Notes: a model not told the origin generated them from the sequence alone. A DNA stretch of 64,000 nucleotides from Serratia fonticola (GCF_006715025.1 NZ_VFMK01000001.1:5552597-5616596), one strand, 5' to 3'; shown: positions 17,453-29,761, numbered from the stretch's first letter. Numbers and translations: made by a program.

Positions 17453-17719
17453 ATGAGCATAGCAGTTGATATCGATATCATCCAAAATACAGAGTTCAAC
17501 AACTTCCTCAAAGAGTGTAAGAAAGGGCTAGCAACCATAAACAGGATACATCAATCGCTGCTGGAAGCCGCTAGTGAAGGGCTAACGACCAGGCAAGTAT
17601 CTGACATCTGTGATATCTCTATCTATGTTGCCAGACATTGGTTAGCAAGATTGAAAGAGGTTGACATCGTCCGCAGCAGCCCTGTAAATGGAAAATCACT
17701 AAGATGGTTCATAAATTAA
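17453..17719 (+). CDS. PapI/FaeA-like small HTH regulator
   Basis: An 88-residue protein with a C-terminal winged helix (about residues 28-88). Evidence is the segment LTTRQVSDICDISIYVARHW, then LARLKEVDIVRSSPVNGKSLRWF. The order 'TxxVSDxxxxSxYxARxxLxxLexxxxVxRSP' is that of PapI and FaeA-like regulators, which act with Lrp on pap-type fimbrial promoters. The N-terminal 27 residues are extra relative to PapI (about 77 residues). It lies at the far end of the cluster from the pilin promoter. PapI normally works at GATC-containing Lrp sites, which are absent upstream of the first pilin here. Confidence 0.75.
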   Translation: MSIAVDIDIIQNTEFNNFLKECKKGLATINRIHQSLLEAASEGLTTRQVSDICDISIYVARHWLARLKEVDIVRSSPVNGKSLRWFIN

Positions 17720-17807
17720 TTTAGTTGGCGTTATGCTTTGAATACAGGGAGAGTACATTCATGGCCTTTATTTACGGGATTCAATGGACATTTATACCAA
17801 CGCTTCA

Positions 17808-17841
17808 AACAGAATGGTCCATTCCAAATGGAATAGACCAT
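17808..17841 (+). terminator. Strong hairpin terminator at the end of the fimbrial island
   Basis: A long hairpin with arms starting AACAGAATGGT and ending ACCATTCTGTT (17808-17837), an inner stem ATTCC/GGAAT and an AAAA tract on the 3' side. It can act in both directions and lies between the PapI-like gene and the rRNA flank. Confidence 0.6.
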
Positions 17842-18516
17842 TCTGTTAAAAATATAAGTATTATTCCCATCATATGTATATCTAACAGATATACCTGCCC
17901 ACCTTCAAATAACTACCTATAATGAAAATATTACAGAACATTTATTTTCACCAATACAATAGCTGACTGATATAAAACATATTGAGATATTCATAAATAA
18001 CCTGCGATTTTTCTGCGCTCTATAGATATCTCTTTACTCGCGTATCATTCACTAACTGAAAAACGGCTGCAATAACCTTATAAGTCTATGGCAATACGTT
18101 CTTTTCTGCCCGTAGGACGGAGATATTAGTTCCACCTTATTGTTTAAGAGAGGCTGCGGTATCAGATCGTTGCTTTAGCCTAAACAGGTTAATCATACTT
18201 TCCTGCATTATCTTAGAGTACCCTCGCACATTCTCCTGGCTCAAATTGCCCGGTATGTAAGGATTAAAGTACCAGGTTTACGTACATTCATACTTTCAAA
18301 TAGCTGACAAAGGTAGGTATGAAGGATAACGTGCCGATGGGGTCATCGAGTAGGCCAGCTAGCCCCTCTCCTGGTGGCTATCTCTTATACCCAGCTATGT
18401 TGTCTATGTCGCTATAGGTGCCATGGGAACTACCAGAAACCTTGCCACCTCTATGAACGGCAATTGCAGGGCTCAGACTCAACCCCAGTTCGCTCTGGGG
18501 CCACAGGGTATCGGTG
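17842..18516. other. Gene-poor region between fimbrial island and rRNA flank
   Basis: No gene with a convincing start, length or composition is visible. Base composition rises from AT-rich near the fimbrial island to mixed after 18300. A small hairpin, CCCCA..TGGGG, lies near 18484-18500. The second half, read on the minus strand, runs on from the Ash-like fragment and may be further decayed satellite-phage DNA, but nothing firm can be claimed. Confidence 0.4.
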
Positions 18517-18720
18517 TTAATAAGCGTGTAGCCCCCTTCGGTAAGATGAGCACCAGGGTGAAACCATTGAAGGCGCAGAACGCACGCGGCGCATAGGCAA
18601 AAACGCCAGGGAAGACGGTTTTATGCGAGTTGAACAGCAAGTGAATCTCGCTGGACCATAATGCGTTGGCGTTAGAGCAAGGAAAATCTGAGGGAGAGGA
18701 AAGCCGCTAATTTGGGTAAA
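18517..18720 (-). pseudogene. Phage Ash/Icd-like fragment (tentative)
   Basis: Read on the minus strand this segment encodes a stretch with RFTCCSTRIKPSSLAFLPM followed by RRVRSAPSMVSPWCSSYRRG. It resembles, from memory, the repeated Cys/Arg-rich ends of Ash-family proteins of P4-like satellite phages. The frame has no proper start of its own: an upstream ATG at 18795 lies inside an rRNA terminator hairpin. I read it as a decayed piece of a satellite or prophage beside the rRNA operon. No integrase or attachment site is visible. Confidence 0.3.
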
Positions 18721-18781
18721 CGATAACCCCTCCTCTCCCGGTGCATAAGTTAGGATAGGATCCTGTGCTTTTCCACCCATA

Positions 18782-18811
18782 GCAAAAAGCCCCATGCTTT
18801 CGCATGAGGCT
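18782..18811 (-). terminator. rRNA-type terminator A (distal copy)
   Basis: Minus-strand hairpin with 10-bp arms (plus-strand AGCCCCATGC at 18788-18797 and GCATGAGGCT at 18802-18811, one G-T pair) and a T-run on the minus strand at 18784-18788. It is identical in its core to the copies at 19080 and 60934. Confidence 0.8.
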
Positions 18812-18823
18812 TTCTACTTTAAT

Positions 18824-18843
18824 TGATGCCTGGCAGTGTCTTA
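18824..18843 (-). pseudogene. Remnant of a 5S rRNA 3' end (copy A)
   Basis: ATGCCTGGCAGTGTCTTAC on the plus strand equals the last 19-20 nt of the 5S gene, with one change relative to the intact copy at 19303. No further 5S sequence is attached. It stands directly before terminator A in the direction of transcription, so it looks like the residue of a deleted 5S-terminator module. Confidence 0.7.
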
Positions 18844-18857
18844 CAGTATTCGTCTCA

Positions 18858-19050
18858 CCCTCTCCCACAGGGAGAGGGAACCGCTCGAGTCCGCTGATAT
18901 TACTCATTCTTTCTGCAATCGGGTTCACGACACCGACTTGCCGAAGCGGCACAGGCTCATCCACGATGCCGGACTGCTCCCTCTCCCCTACACAAGTGTG
19001 CAGGATGTTCCCGATCGTTGCATTGGGAGAGGGCTGGGGTGAGGGGCTTT
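18858..19050. repeat. GC-rich interspersed palindromes between terminator copies
   Basis: A perfect 9-bp hairpin CCCTCTCCC-ACA-GGGAGAGGG at 18858-18878 and a longer imperfect one spanning about 18970-19050 (CTCCCTCTCCCC .. GGGAGAGGGCTGGGGTGAGG). The longer one is also present at the second rRNA operon (about 60830-60900). These are typical intergenic palindromic repeats; no coding potential. Confidence 0.55.
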
Positions 19051-19079
19051 CACTGCCATTTTCTGCTTTTGACCCATAG

Positions 19080-19108
19080 CAAAAAGCCCCATGCTTTCGC
19101 ATGAGGCT
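19080..19108 (-). terminator. rRNA-type terminator B
   Basis: Same hairpin as terminator A: arms at 19085-19094 and 19099-19108, minus-strand T-run at 19081-19085. Confidence 0.82.
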
Positions 19109-19121
19109 TTCTACTTATTTG

Positions 19122-19140
19122 ATGCCTGGCAGTGTCCTAC
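19122..19140 (-). pseudogene. Remnant of a 5S rRNA 3' end (copy B)
   Basis: ATGCCTGGCAGTGTCCTAC, identical to the last 19 nt of the intact 5S gene, then abruptly unrelated sequence (AGTATTCGTCTC, also found after copy A). The same remnant occurs at 60977-60995 beside the second rRNA operon. Confidence 0.75.
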
Positions 19141-19193
19141 AGTATTCGTCTCATCCTGAGACTCACCCCTGCGGGGCCGCCGTAAACGGCGTT

Positions 19194-19240
19194 CCCACCT
19201 GTTCCCGACAGGTGGGTCGCATGCCCATGCGCGACCAGCA
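19194..19240. repeat. Paired hairpins in the rRNA downstream flank
   Basis: CCCACCTGT-TCCCG-ACAGGTGGG (19194-19216) followed by an imperfect GTCGCATG..CATGCGCGAC hairpin. Identical in the flank of the second operon. Possibly processing structures of the rRNA 3' trailer; no coding sense. Confidence 0.5.
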
Positions 19241-19260
19241 CACCCAGCTACAGGTAAAAC

Positions 19261-19292
19261 AAAAAACCCCGCGTGAAAACGCGGGGTTTTTT
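19261..19292 (-). terminator. First terminator of the rRNA operon
   Basis: A perfect 14-bp stem AAAAAACCCCGCGT (19261-19274) and ACGCGGGGTTTTTT (19279-19292) with loop GAAA, ten bases downstream of the 5S 3' end. Symmetric, so it can work in both directions. Confidence 0.9.
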
Positions 19293-19302
19293 GTTCTATT
19301 TG

Positions 19303-19422
19303 ATGCCTGGCAGTGTCCTACTCTCGCATGGGGAGACCCCACACTACCATCGGCGCTACGGCGTTTCACTTCTGAGTTCGGCATGGGGTCAGGTGGGACC
19401 ACCGCGCTATTGCCGCCAGGCA
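19303..19422 (-). rRNA. rrf: 5S ribosomal RNA
   Basis: A 120-nt match to the enterobacterial 5S gene: the minus strand begins TGCCTGGCGGCAATAGCGCG and ends GCCAGGCAT. It is the last gene of the 16S-tRNA-Glu-23S-5S operon, about 99 bp after the 23S gene. The second operon carries a copy at 61158-61277. Confidence 0.97.
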
Positions 19423-19521
19423 AATTCGTTTCATTCTTGGCCGTTACTTTCGTAACCACCAGAACCAATCTCGGAACGTCGCTGAAAATTTTCGTCTACT
19501 CTAAAACACCTTCGGTGTTGT

Positions 19522-22429
<2,908 letters not shown>

Positions 22430-22698
22430 TCACAACCCGAAGGTGTCTTTCTTCTGCCAAATTCTTGGCATCGAAAACCTGTCGAGTTTGCTTATTTGAG
22501 AGACTCTCTGACAGGTTAATCCTTACCCCAGTACTTCTACGGCGGGATAAGTTTCAGCTGCCAGGTTTCAATTTTCAGCTTGTTCCAGATTGTTAAAGAG
22601 CAAATATCTCAAACATGACTCACGAGTCAGTTTTGAGATATTGAGTGTATCGTCAGATACTGAAGACCGCCGCTTTCACCGGGAAGGTCGGAAGCAGT
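22430..22698 (-). other. tRNA-Glu to 23S internal spacer with boxA
   Basis: Spacer of 269 bp. It contains a boxA-like antitermination sequence on the minus strand (TGCTCTTTAACAA, complement of 22590-22602), as usual upstream of 23S, and an inverted repeat around TATCTCAAA..TTTGAGATA (22605-22640) that would help form the 23S processing stem. Confidence 0.7.
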
Positions 22699-22774
22699 TG
22701 GCGTCCCCTAGGGGATTCGAACCCCTGTTACCGCCGTGAAAGGGCGGTGTCCTAGGCCTCTAGACGAAGGGGAC
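22699..22774 (-). tRNA. gltT: tRNA-Glu (UUC) in the rRNA spacer
   Basis: 76 nt with encoded CCA: minus strand GTCCCCTTCGTCTAGAGGCC at the 5' end, anticodon TTC in CCTTTCACGG, T-loop GGTTCGAATCC. The only tRNA in this spacer, as in the E. coli operons of the rrnB/rrnE class. The symbol follows that position and is approximate. Confidence 0.97.
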
Positions 22775-22860
22775 ACGACACCGTACTTTTATGACGCTTT
22801 TGCTCGTTACTTTTCATCAGACAATCTGTGTGGACACTACACTCAATCAATATCTTTAGG

Positions 22861-24400
<1,540 letters not shown>

Positions 24401-24552
24401 AAAGCTTGATTTGCTTCAACGCGTGAAGCGATGCTCGAAAATCAACTGCATGAATTTTACTTCAGTTAGTCACTCTTCAAGACTTGATATTTTTTTGCTG
24501 CAAAAGCAGCTGGATATCGTCTTGTGAGTGCCCACACAGATTGTCTGATAAA

Positions 24553-24565
24553 TTGTTAAAGAGCA
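24553..24565 (-). promoter_or_regulatory. rRNA leader boxA antitermination site
   Basis: Minus strand TGCTCTTTAACAA, the boxA element bound by NusB/S10, in the 16S leader. Confidence 0.85.
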
Positions 24566-24604
24566 GTGAGTTACGCGCTTTCGCTTGCTAACTCGAGGTG
24601 GCGT

Positions 24605-24632
24605 ATAATACGCTTTCCTCTTTCAGAGTCAA
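24605..24632 (-). promoter_or_regulatory. rRNA promoter P2
   Basis: Minus strand TTGACT (24627-24632), 16-bp spacer, TATTAT (24605-24610). Placed just upstream of boxA, as P2 is in enterobacterial rrn operons. Confidence 0.85.
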
Positions 24633-24709
24633 CCTTAATTTCAGGTTTTTCTCTGCGACCCCCGGAGACGCTGTGAAGTTGTTCACATGTTCCGTGTCGA
24701 TGGAGGCGC

Positions 24710-24737
24710 ATTATAGGGAGTTCCGCGCAGGCCGCAA
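24710..24737 (-). promoter_or_regulatory. rRNA promoter P1
   Basis: Minus strand TTGCGG (24732-24737), 16-bp spacer, perfect TATAAT (24710-24715) and a GC-rich discriminator GCGCCTCC, the hallmark of a ppGpp-sensitive P1. An AT-rich UP-element-like tract lies upstream (about 24740-24770). P1 and P2 are about 105 bp apart. Confidence 0.87.
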
Positions 24738-24854
24738 CAGGTATTTTCAACAAAAAACACCGTTTGCTGCATTCCACAGCAAAACCCGTCTTTATACCCG
24801 GTTATGCACTAACTTATCCACAGAAGACATTTGCACAGAAAATTTACGAGCACC

Positions 24855-24876
24855 ACGCAAACGTTTTCGCTACAAT
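24855..24876 (+). promoter_or_regulatory. PurR operator and -10 of purHD
   Basis: ACGCAAACGTTTTCGC (24855-24870) is an essentially perfect PurR box, followed at once by TACAAT (24871-24876), a likely -10. The operator fills the -35 to -10 spacer, so hypoxanthine- or guanine-bound PurR would block polymerase. A small GC hairpin CCCCTTTACGGGG follows near 24896-24908. Confidence 0.87.
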
Positions 24877-25000
24877 TCCCCCGCGACGAAACGATCCCCT
24901 TTACGGGGGCGTTAGCTGAATCTGTTCCTTTCCTTCTTTATATAAGAAGAGATTCACGTAACGCTCTTTATATTGCGACTCAAAGCCAAGGGATAAAACC

Positions 25001-26590
25001 ATGCAACAACCTCGTCCAATCCGCCGGGCCTTGCTCAGCGTGTCTGACAAAGCCGGTATCGTTGAATTCGCTGAAGCACTCTCTCAAAGAGGCGTAGAAC
25101 TGCTCTCCACCGGTGGCACTGCCCGCCTGCTGGCGGATGCCGGCCTGCCTGTTACCGAAGTTTCCGACTACACCGGCTTCCCGGAAATGATGGACGGACG
25201 AGTTAAAACCCTGCACCCGAAAGTGCACGGTGGCATTCTTGGCCGCCGTGGCCAGGATGACGCCATCATGGATCAACATGCGATCAAACCGATCGATATG
25301 GTGGTGGTAAACCTCTATCCCTTCGCGCAAACCGTCGCTCGACCGGACTGCTCACTGGAAGACGCCGTAGAGAATATCGATATCGGTGGCCCAACCATGG
25401 TGCGCTCGGCCGCCAAGAACCATAAAGACGTGGCCATTGTGGTCAAGAGCAGTGACTACGCCGCCATCATTACCGAGATGGATAACAATGACGGCTCACT
25501 GCTATACCCAACCCGCTTCGATCTGGCTATCAAAGCGTTCGAACACACTGCCGCCTATGACAGCATGATCGCCAACTATTTTGGCACACTGGTCCCCGCC
25601 TATCACGGGGATACGGAACAGCCTTCTGGCCGCTTCCCACGCACGCTGAATCTGAACTACATCAAAAAGCAGGATATGCGCTACGGTGAAAATAGCCACC
25701 AGCAGGCCGCCTTCTATATAGAAGAGAACCTGCAGGAAGCGTCTGTTGCCACGGCCGAACAGTTGCAAGGCAAAGCCCTCTCCTACAACAACATCGCGGA
25801 TACCGATGCAGCACTGGAATGCGTGAAAGAATTTGCAGAACCAGCCTGCGTGATCGTCAAGCACGCCAACCCTTGTGGTGTGGCAATCGGTGAAAACCTG
25901 TTTGCGGCCTATGACCGCGCCTATCAGACCGATCCTACCTCAGCCTTCGGCGGTATCATTGCCTTTAACCGCGAGCTGGACGCCGAAACGGCAAAAGCGA
26001 TCATCAGCCGCCAGTTCGTTGAAGTGATCATCGCGCCAAGCATCAGTGAAGAAGCCCGCACTCTGCTGGCAGCGAAACAAAACGTACGCGTGCTGGCCTG
26101 CGGCCAATGGCAGCAACGCATCGCCGGGCTGGACTTTAAGCGCGTCAACGGTGGTCTGCTGGTGCAGGATCGCGATCTGGGTATGGTAAGCGAAGCCGAT
26201 TTGCGCGTAGTGTCAGAGCGTCAACCAACCGCTCAGGAACTACGTGATGCGCTGTTCTGCTGGAAGGTAGCCAAGTTCGTCAAATCCAACGCCATCGTTT
26301 ATGCCCGCGACAACATGACCATCGGCATAGGTGCCGGGCAGATGAGCCGTGTTTACTCGGCCAAGATCGCCGGGATCAAAGCCGCGGACGAAGGTTTGGA
26401 AGTGAAAGGCTCCGCCATGGCGTCTGATGCTTTCTTCCCATTCCGTGATGGTATAGACGCCGCAGCTGCCGTCGGTATTACCTGCGTGATCCAGCCAGGT
26501 GGGTCGATTCGCGACGACGAAGTGATTGCCGCGGCCAACGAACACGGCATTGCCATGATCTTCACTGACATGCGCCACTTCCGTCATTAA
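25001..26590 (+). CDS. purH: Bifunctional AICAR transformylase / IMP cyclohydrolase
   Basis: Catalyses the last two steps of de novo IMP synthesis: formylation of AICAR with 10-formyl-THF, then ring closure to IMP. 529 residues, the usual length. The N-terminal MGS-like cyclohydrolase domain (RRALLSVSDKAGIVEFAEAL, then STGGTARLLADAG) occupies about residues 1-195. The C-terminal transformylase domain includes the catalytic Lys-His of KHANPCG near residue 287. First gene of the PurR-controlled purHD operon, divergent from the rRNA operon as at E. coli rrnE. An AAGGGAT site precedes the start. Confidence 0.98.
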   Translation: MQQPRPIRRALLSVSDKAGIVEFAEALSQRGVELLSTGGTARLLADAGLPVTEVSDYTGFPEMMDGRVKTLHPKVHGGILGRRGQDDAIMDQHAIKPIDMVVVNLYPFAQTVARPDCSLEDAVENIDIGGPTMVRSAAKNHKDVAIVVKSSDYAAIITEMDNNDGSLLYPTRFDLAIKAFEHTAAYDSMIANYFGTLVPAYHGDTEQPSGRFPRTLNLNYIKKQDMRYGENSHQQAAFYIEENLQEASVATAEQLQGKALSYNNIADTDAALECVKEFAEPACVIVKHANPCGVAIGENLFAAYDRAYQTDPTSAFGGIIAFNRELDAETAKAIISRQFVEVIIAPSISEEARTLLAAKQNVRVLACGQWQQRIAGLDFKRVNGGLLVQDRDLGMVSEADLRVVSERQPTAQELRDALFCWKVAKFVKSNAIVYARDNMTIGIGAGQMSRVYSAKIAGIKAADEGLEVKGSAMASDAFFPFRDGIDAAAAVGITCVIQPGGSIRDDEVIAAANEHGIAMIFTDMRHFRH

Positions 26591-26639
26591 TCCCTTTTGC
26601 TGCGTGCGCCAAAGGCGCGCGCTGTTTATGGAGCACCTG

Positions 26640-27923
26640 ATGAACATTCTCATTATCGGCAACGGCGGGCGTGAACATGCGCTGGCGTGGAAAGCCGCTC
26701 AGTCCCCCTTGGCGGATAACGTTTACGTGGCGCCAGGTAACGCAGGCACCGCGCTGGAAGCCAATCTGACTAATGTCGATATCGCCCCTACCGATATCCC
26801 GGCACTGCTCGCCTTTGCCAAAGACAACGCTATCGATCTGACCATTGTTGGCCCGGAAGCGCCATTAGTGCTCGGCGTGGTCGATGCTTTTCAGGCAGCC
26901 GGATTGAAAATCTTTGGCCCATCACGGACAGCAGCCCAGCTTGAAGGCTCCAAAGCCTTTACTAAGGACTTCCTGGCTCGCCACGCCATCCCGAGTGCCG
27001 AATACCAGAACTTTACTGAAGTAGAGCCTGCCTTGGCTTACGTGCGTACGAAAGGCGCGCCAATTGTGATCAAAGCAGACGGTCTGGCGGCCGGTAAAGG
27101 CGTGATCGTCGCCATGACGCTGAAGGAAGCCGAAGAGGCCATTCAGGACATGCTGGCAGGCAATGCTTTTGGTGATGCCGGGCATCGCATTGTGATCGAG
27201 GAGTTCCTGGAAGGCGAAGAAGCCAGCTTTATCGTCATGGTAGATGGCGAAAACGTGGTGCCGATGGCAACCAGCCAGGATCACAAACGTGTAGGTGATG
27301 GTGATACCGGCCCGAATACCGGTGGCATGGGCGCCTACTCACCGGCACCCGTCGTTACGGATGAAATCCACCAGCGCGTGATGGATCAGGTAATCTGGCC
27401 AACCGTACGCGGCATGGCTGCGGAAGGGAATACCTATGTCGGCTTCCTGTATGCTGGCCTGATGATTTCTGACGACGGTCAACCCAAAGTCATTGAATTC
27501 AACTGCCGCTTTGGCGATCCGGAAACGCAACCAATCATGCTGCGCCTGCGTTCCGATCTGGTTGAACTCTGTCTGGCAGGGGCTGAAGGTAAGCTGAATG
27601 AGAAGACCTCCGGGTGGGATGAACGCCCTGCTCTCGGCGTAGTGTTGGCAGCCGGTGGCTATCCTGCGGATTATCGCCAGGGGGATGTGATCCACGGTTT
27701 GCCGCAGCAGGAAAGCGCCAACGGTAAGGTGTTCCATGCTGGTACACGGATGCAGGGGGATGACGTCGTCACCAGCGGTGGACGCGTACTTTGCGTGACG
27801 GCATTAGGCTCAACGGTAGCGCAAGCCCAGCAATTAGCCTATCAGCTAGCCGCCGACATTCAGTGGCAAGACAGTTTCTGTCGCAAAGATATTGGCTATC
27901 GCGCTATCGCTCGTGGAAAGTAA
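26640..27923 (+). CDS. purD: Phosphoribosylamine-glycine ligase (GAR synthetase)
   Basis: Second step of purine synthesis: joins phosphoribosylamine and glycine using ATP. 427 residues (E. coli 429). The start MNILIIGNGGREHALAWK at 26640 follows GGAG by six bases; a longer frame from 26604 has no site. ATP-grasp features include KADGLAAGKGVIVA (near residue 145) and GVLYAG-type FLYAGLMI with EFNCRFGDPETQ (near 285), the metal-binding region. It lies 49 bp after purH and shares its regulation. Confidence 0.98.
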   Translation: MNILIIGNGGREHALAWKAAQSPLADNVYVAPGNAGTALEANLTNVDIAPTDIPALLAFAKDNAIDLTIVGPEAPLVLGVVDAFQAAGLKIFGPSRTAAQLEGSKAFTKDFLARHAIPSAEYQNFTEVEPALAYVRTKGAPIVIKADGLAAGKGVIVAMTLKEAEEAIQDMLAGNAFGDAGHRIVIEEFLEGEEASFIVMVDGENVVPMATSQDHKRVGDGDTGPNTGGMGAYSPAPVVTDEIHQRVMDQVIWPTVRGMAAEGNTYVGFLYAGLMISDDGQPKVIEFNCRFGDPETQPIMLRLRSDLVELCLAGAEGKLNEKTSGWDERPALGVVLAAGGYPADYRQGDVIHGLPQQESANGKVFHAGTRMQGDDVVTSGGRVLCVTALGSTVAQAQQLAYQLAADIQWQDSFCRKDIGYRAIARGK

Positions 27924-27946
27924 ATCTGAACAGGGTCAAGACAAGG

Positions 27947-27972
27947 AGGCTCTGCACGCAGGGCCTTTTTTA
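27947..27972 (+). terminator. Terminator of purHD
   Basis: AGGCTCT-GCACGC-AGGGCCT hairpin (27947-27966, with one G-T pair) followed by a T-run to 27971, 24 bp after the purD stop. Confidence 0.85.
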
Positions 27973-27981
27973 TTGGTTTTT

Positions 27982-28653
27982 CTAAAGCGACTCTTCTGTT
28001 GGTTCCCAACGGCAGAAGTCGTCATTAGCCACCAGCAGCAGCTCTCGGCCCTCAGGCCCATCCAGCCAGGCCACGTTCACCGGTTGACGGCTGTTGGCCG
28101 CACGTCGTGCAATCCAGTCTTCAGCCTGTTTGTCCAAACCCGGCCTCACCGTTTCTCCGCTGCATAGCTTGACGGTGCCTTGCTGCCAATGCCCTTGTAA
28201 CAGCCGCACGCGCCCCACCTTGAGCGCATCGCTCACTTCCAGGATACGACGAGCCTGATACTGATAGAGTGCAATATCGTCGTTAGAGAGCTTCTGACGC
28301 TGTGTCGCCAGTTGGCGCTGCATAAAGCTGACCGTGCCGTTCTCGGTGAAGCGCAATTGAATCGAGTCGCGATCGCCATCAGCATCGGTGCGTTTGATCT
28401 GGTACAACGCCCCATTCTGATATTCGTACAGCGTAGTGATCGTCCCCGGCCCACGATAGGGGCTATAGACGCTCATCAGCACCAATGGACGTTGCTGTGC
28501 ATCATCCCTGCGCCACACACGGACTACCCCTTGATCGGCTACAAAGCCGCTGGCGGTAAAGGTCGGCGGAGCGGAATGGAAGCTGCAGGCGCTCAGGCCA
28601 CCGACAACTGCGGCCACCATGAGCACCCGTTGAATAAACAAAAGGGGCGCCAT
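27982..28653 (-). CDS. yjaH: DUF1481 lipoprotein (YjaH-like)
   Basis: A 223-residue predicted lipoprotein with signal MAPLLFIQRVLMVAAVVGG and lipobox LSAC (Cys near residue 23). The rest is a DUF1481 domain of unknown function with two late cysteines (VKLCSGE, NDDFCRWEP). ATG 28653 follows AGGGGGG, but that region is also one arm of the hupA terminator; an earlier GTG lies at 28683, four bases after the hupA stop. Position between hupA and purD matches E. coli yjaH. The function is unknown. Confidence 0.85.
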   Translation of the reverse strand: MAPLLFIQRVLMVAAVVGGLSACSFHSAPPTFTASGFVADQGVVRVWRRDDAQQRPLVLMSVYSPYRGPGTITTLYEYQNGALYQIKRTDADGDRDSIQLRFTENGTVSFMQRQLATQRQKLSNDDIALYQYQARRILEVSDALKVGRVRLLQGHWQQGTVKLCSGETVRPGLDKQAEDWIARRAANSRQPVNVAWLDGPEGRELLLVANDDFCRWEPTEESL

Positions 28654-28661
28654 CGCCCCCC
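28638..28661 (-). terminator. hupA terminator overlapping the next start codon
   Basis: Minus strand GGGGGGCG-AT-GGCGCCCC followed by TTTTG. The hairpin forms with one bulged G. The preferred start codon of the downstream lipoprotein gene lies in its loop. Confidence 0.6.
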
Positions 28662-28687
28662 TGTCTAAAACTTTCACCAACACGTGA

Positions 28688-28963
28688 TTAGGACTTAACC
28701 GCGTCTTTCAGTGCTTTGCCAGAAACGAACGCAGGCACGTTAGCTGCTGCGATTTTGATTTCTTTACCAGTCTGTGGGTTGCGGCCAGTGCGCTCGCTAC
28801 GATGGTTTACCTTGAAAGTACCGAAACCAACCAATTGTACTGCATCACCTTCTTTCAGAGACTCAGTAATAGCAGCCAAGGTAGATTCCAGAGCCAGTTT
28901 AGCTTGTGCTTTGGAAAGGTCAGCCTTATCCGCGATTACATCAATCAGTTGAGTCTTGTTCAT
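28688..28963 (-). CDS. hupA: DNA-binding protein HU-alpha
   Basis: A small histone-like protein that bends and compacts DNA as a dimer with HU-beta. 91 residues against 90 in E. coli. MNKTQLIDVIADKADLSKAQ at the start, the signature GFGTFKVNHRSERTGRNPQTG at about 47-67 forming the DNA-embracing arms, and Pro near position 64. AAGGATAACTT precedes the ATG. The upstream 189 bp hold its promoter(s); none is assigned with confidence. Confidence 0.98.
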   Translation of the reverse strand: MNKTQLIDVIADKADLSKAQAKLALESTLAAITESLKEGDAVQLVGFGTFKVNHRSERTGRNPQTGKEIKIAAANVPAFVSGKALKDAVKS

Positions 28964-29152
28964 AAGTTATCCTTACAGTGTGTTTATCGTTTGCAAAGCA
29001 TCGAGTGCGACGGATATGCCGATGGACAGCACTCTCCTGCATACACGCACCGATAGCCACTTTTTTTTCGCCCCCCAAATGTAGACCAGACAGGGTGCGG
29101 ATGTGAAGCCTTAAGGCATGACAAATCAGGCGTTAAATCACGTTTTCTTGCC

Positions 29153-29743
29153 TTATTGCGTTAAATTTATCCCAATATTACTTACCGCCGCCTCACGCAG
29201 GTCAGATCGTAACCCTTTGATCAGATCCAGATCGCGCTCTTCGCAAGCGGCCAACAGGCGGAAAATCTCCCATTGAATGTCCCATTCTTCCTCAACGGCA
29301 GGCAGAATTTTCAGCTCTTCGTCGGTCATTTCTTTACCGGCCTGGGTCATTTCCAACATCGCCACGGTGCGAATTGAAGTTTCACTAATGGCGATGGCGT
29401 GCTCCAGCGTCTCCCCGCTGAGGCGCGAATGGATCAGTTCCCCTAAAGCAATACAGGCATCGATAGCCGGGTAAACACCGTAAAGATCGTAATCTTCTGC
29501 CGATGGGATCGCCTCTTCCAGCTTTTCCAGTTGGCTGTCAAAGTTGACCTTGGCGTCTTTCACCACCAGTGTCTCCCAGACCAAATCCAGAATACGGCGA
29601 TAAATGGCCGGATCGCCAAACTCGGTTTGCAGGCAGAACATCTGGTAATTCGGGTACATACGCTCGCACAAACTGGCCATAAAGGTCAAATGTTGCCAGC
29701 TTTCCAGCTTTTCCAAGCGTAAATGAATCGGGTTACGTAGCAT
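29153..29743 (-). CDS. yjaG: DUF416 family protein YjaG
   Basis: A 196-residue cytoplasmic, mostly helical acidic protein, the same length as E. coli YjaG. It begins MLRNPIHLRLEKLESWQHLTF. The DUF416 domain spans the full protein; no catalytic motif is apparent and the function is unknown. Conserved position between nfi and hupA. The start has GAGAGTAGACA upstream. Confidence 0.93.
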   Translation of the reverse strand: MLRNPIHLRLEKLESWQHLTFMASLCERMYPNYQMFCLQTEFGDPAIYRRILDLVWETLVVKDAKVNFDSQLEKLEEAIPSAEDYDLYGVYPAIDACIALGELIHSRLSGETLEHAIAISETSIRTVAMLEMTQAGKEMTDEELKILPAVEEEWDIQWEIFRLLAACEERDLDLIKGLRSDLREAAVSNIGINLTQ

Positions 29744-29761
29744 TGTCTACTCTCTTACTCG

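Noticed and set aside
17725..17922. 65-codon frame after the PapI-like gene
   Set aside because: It spans the terminator hairpin at 17808-17837 and has no ribosome site.
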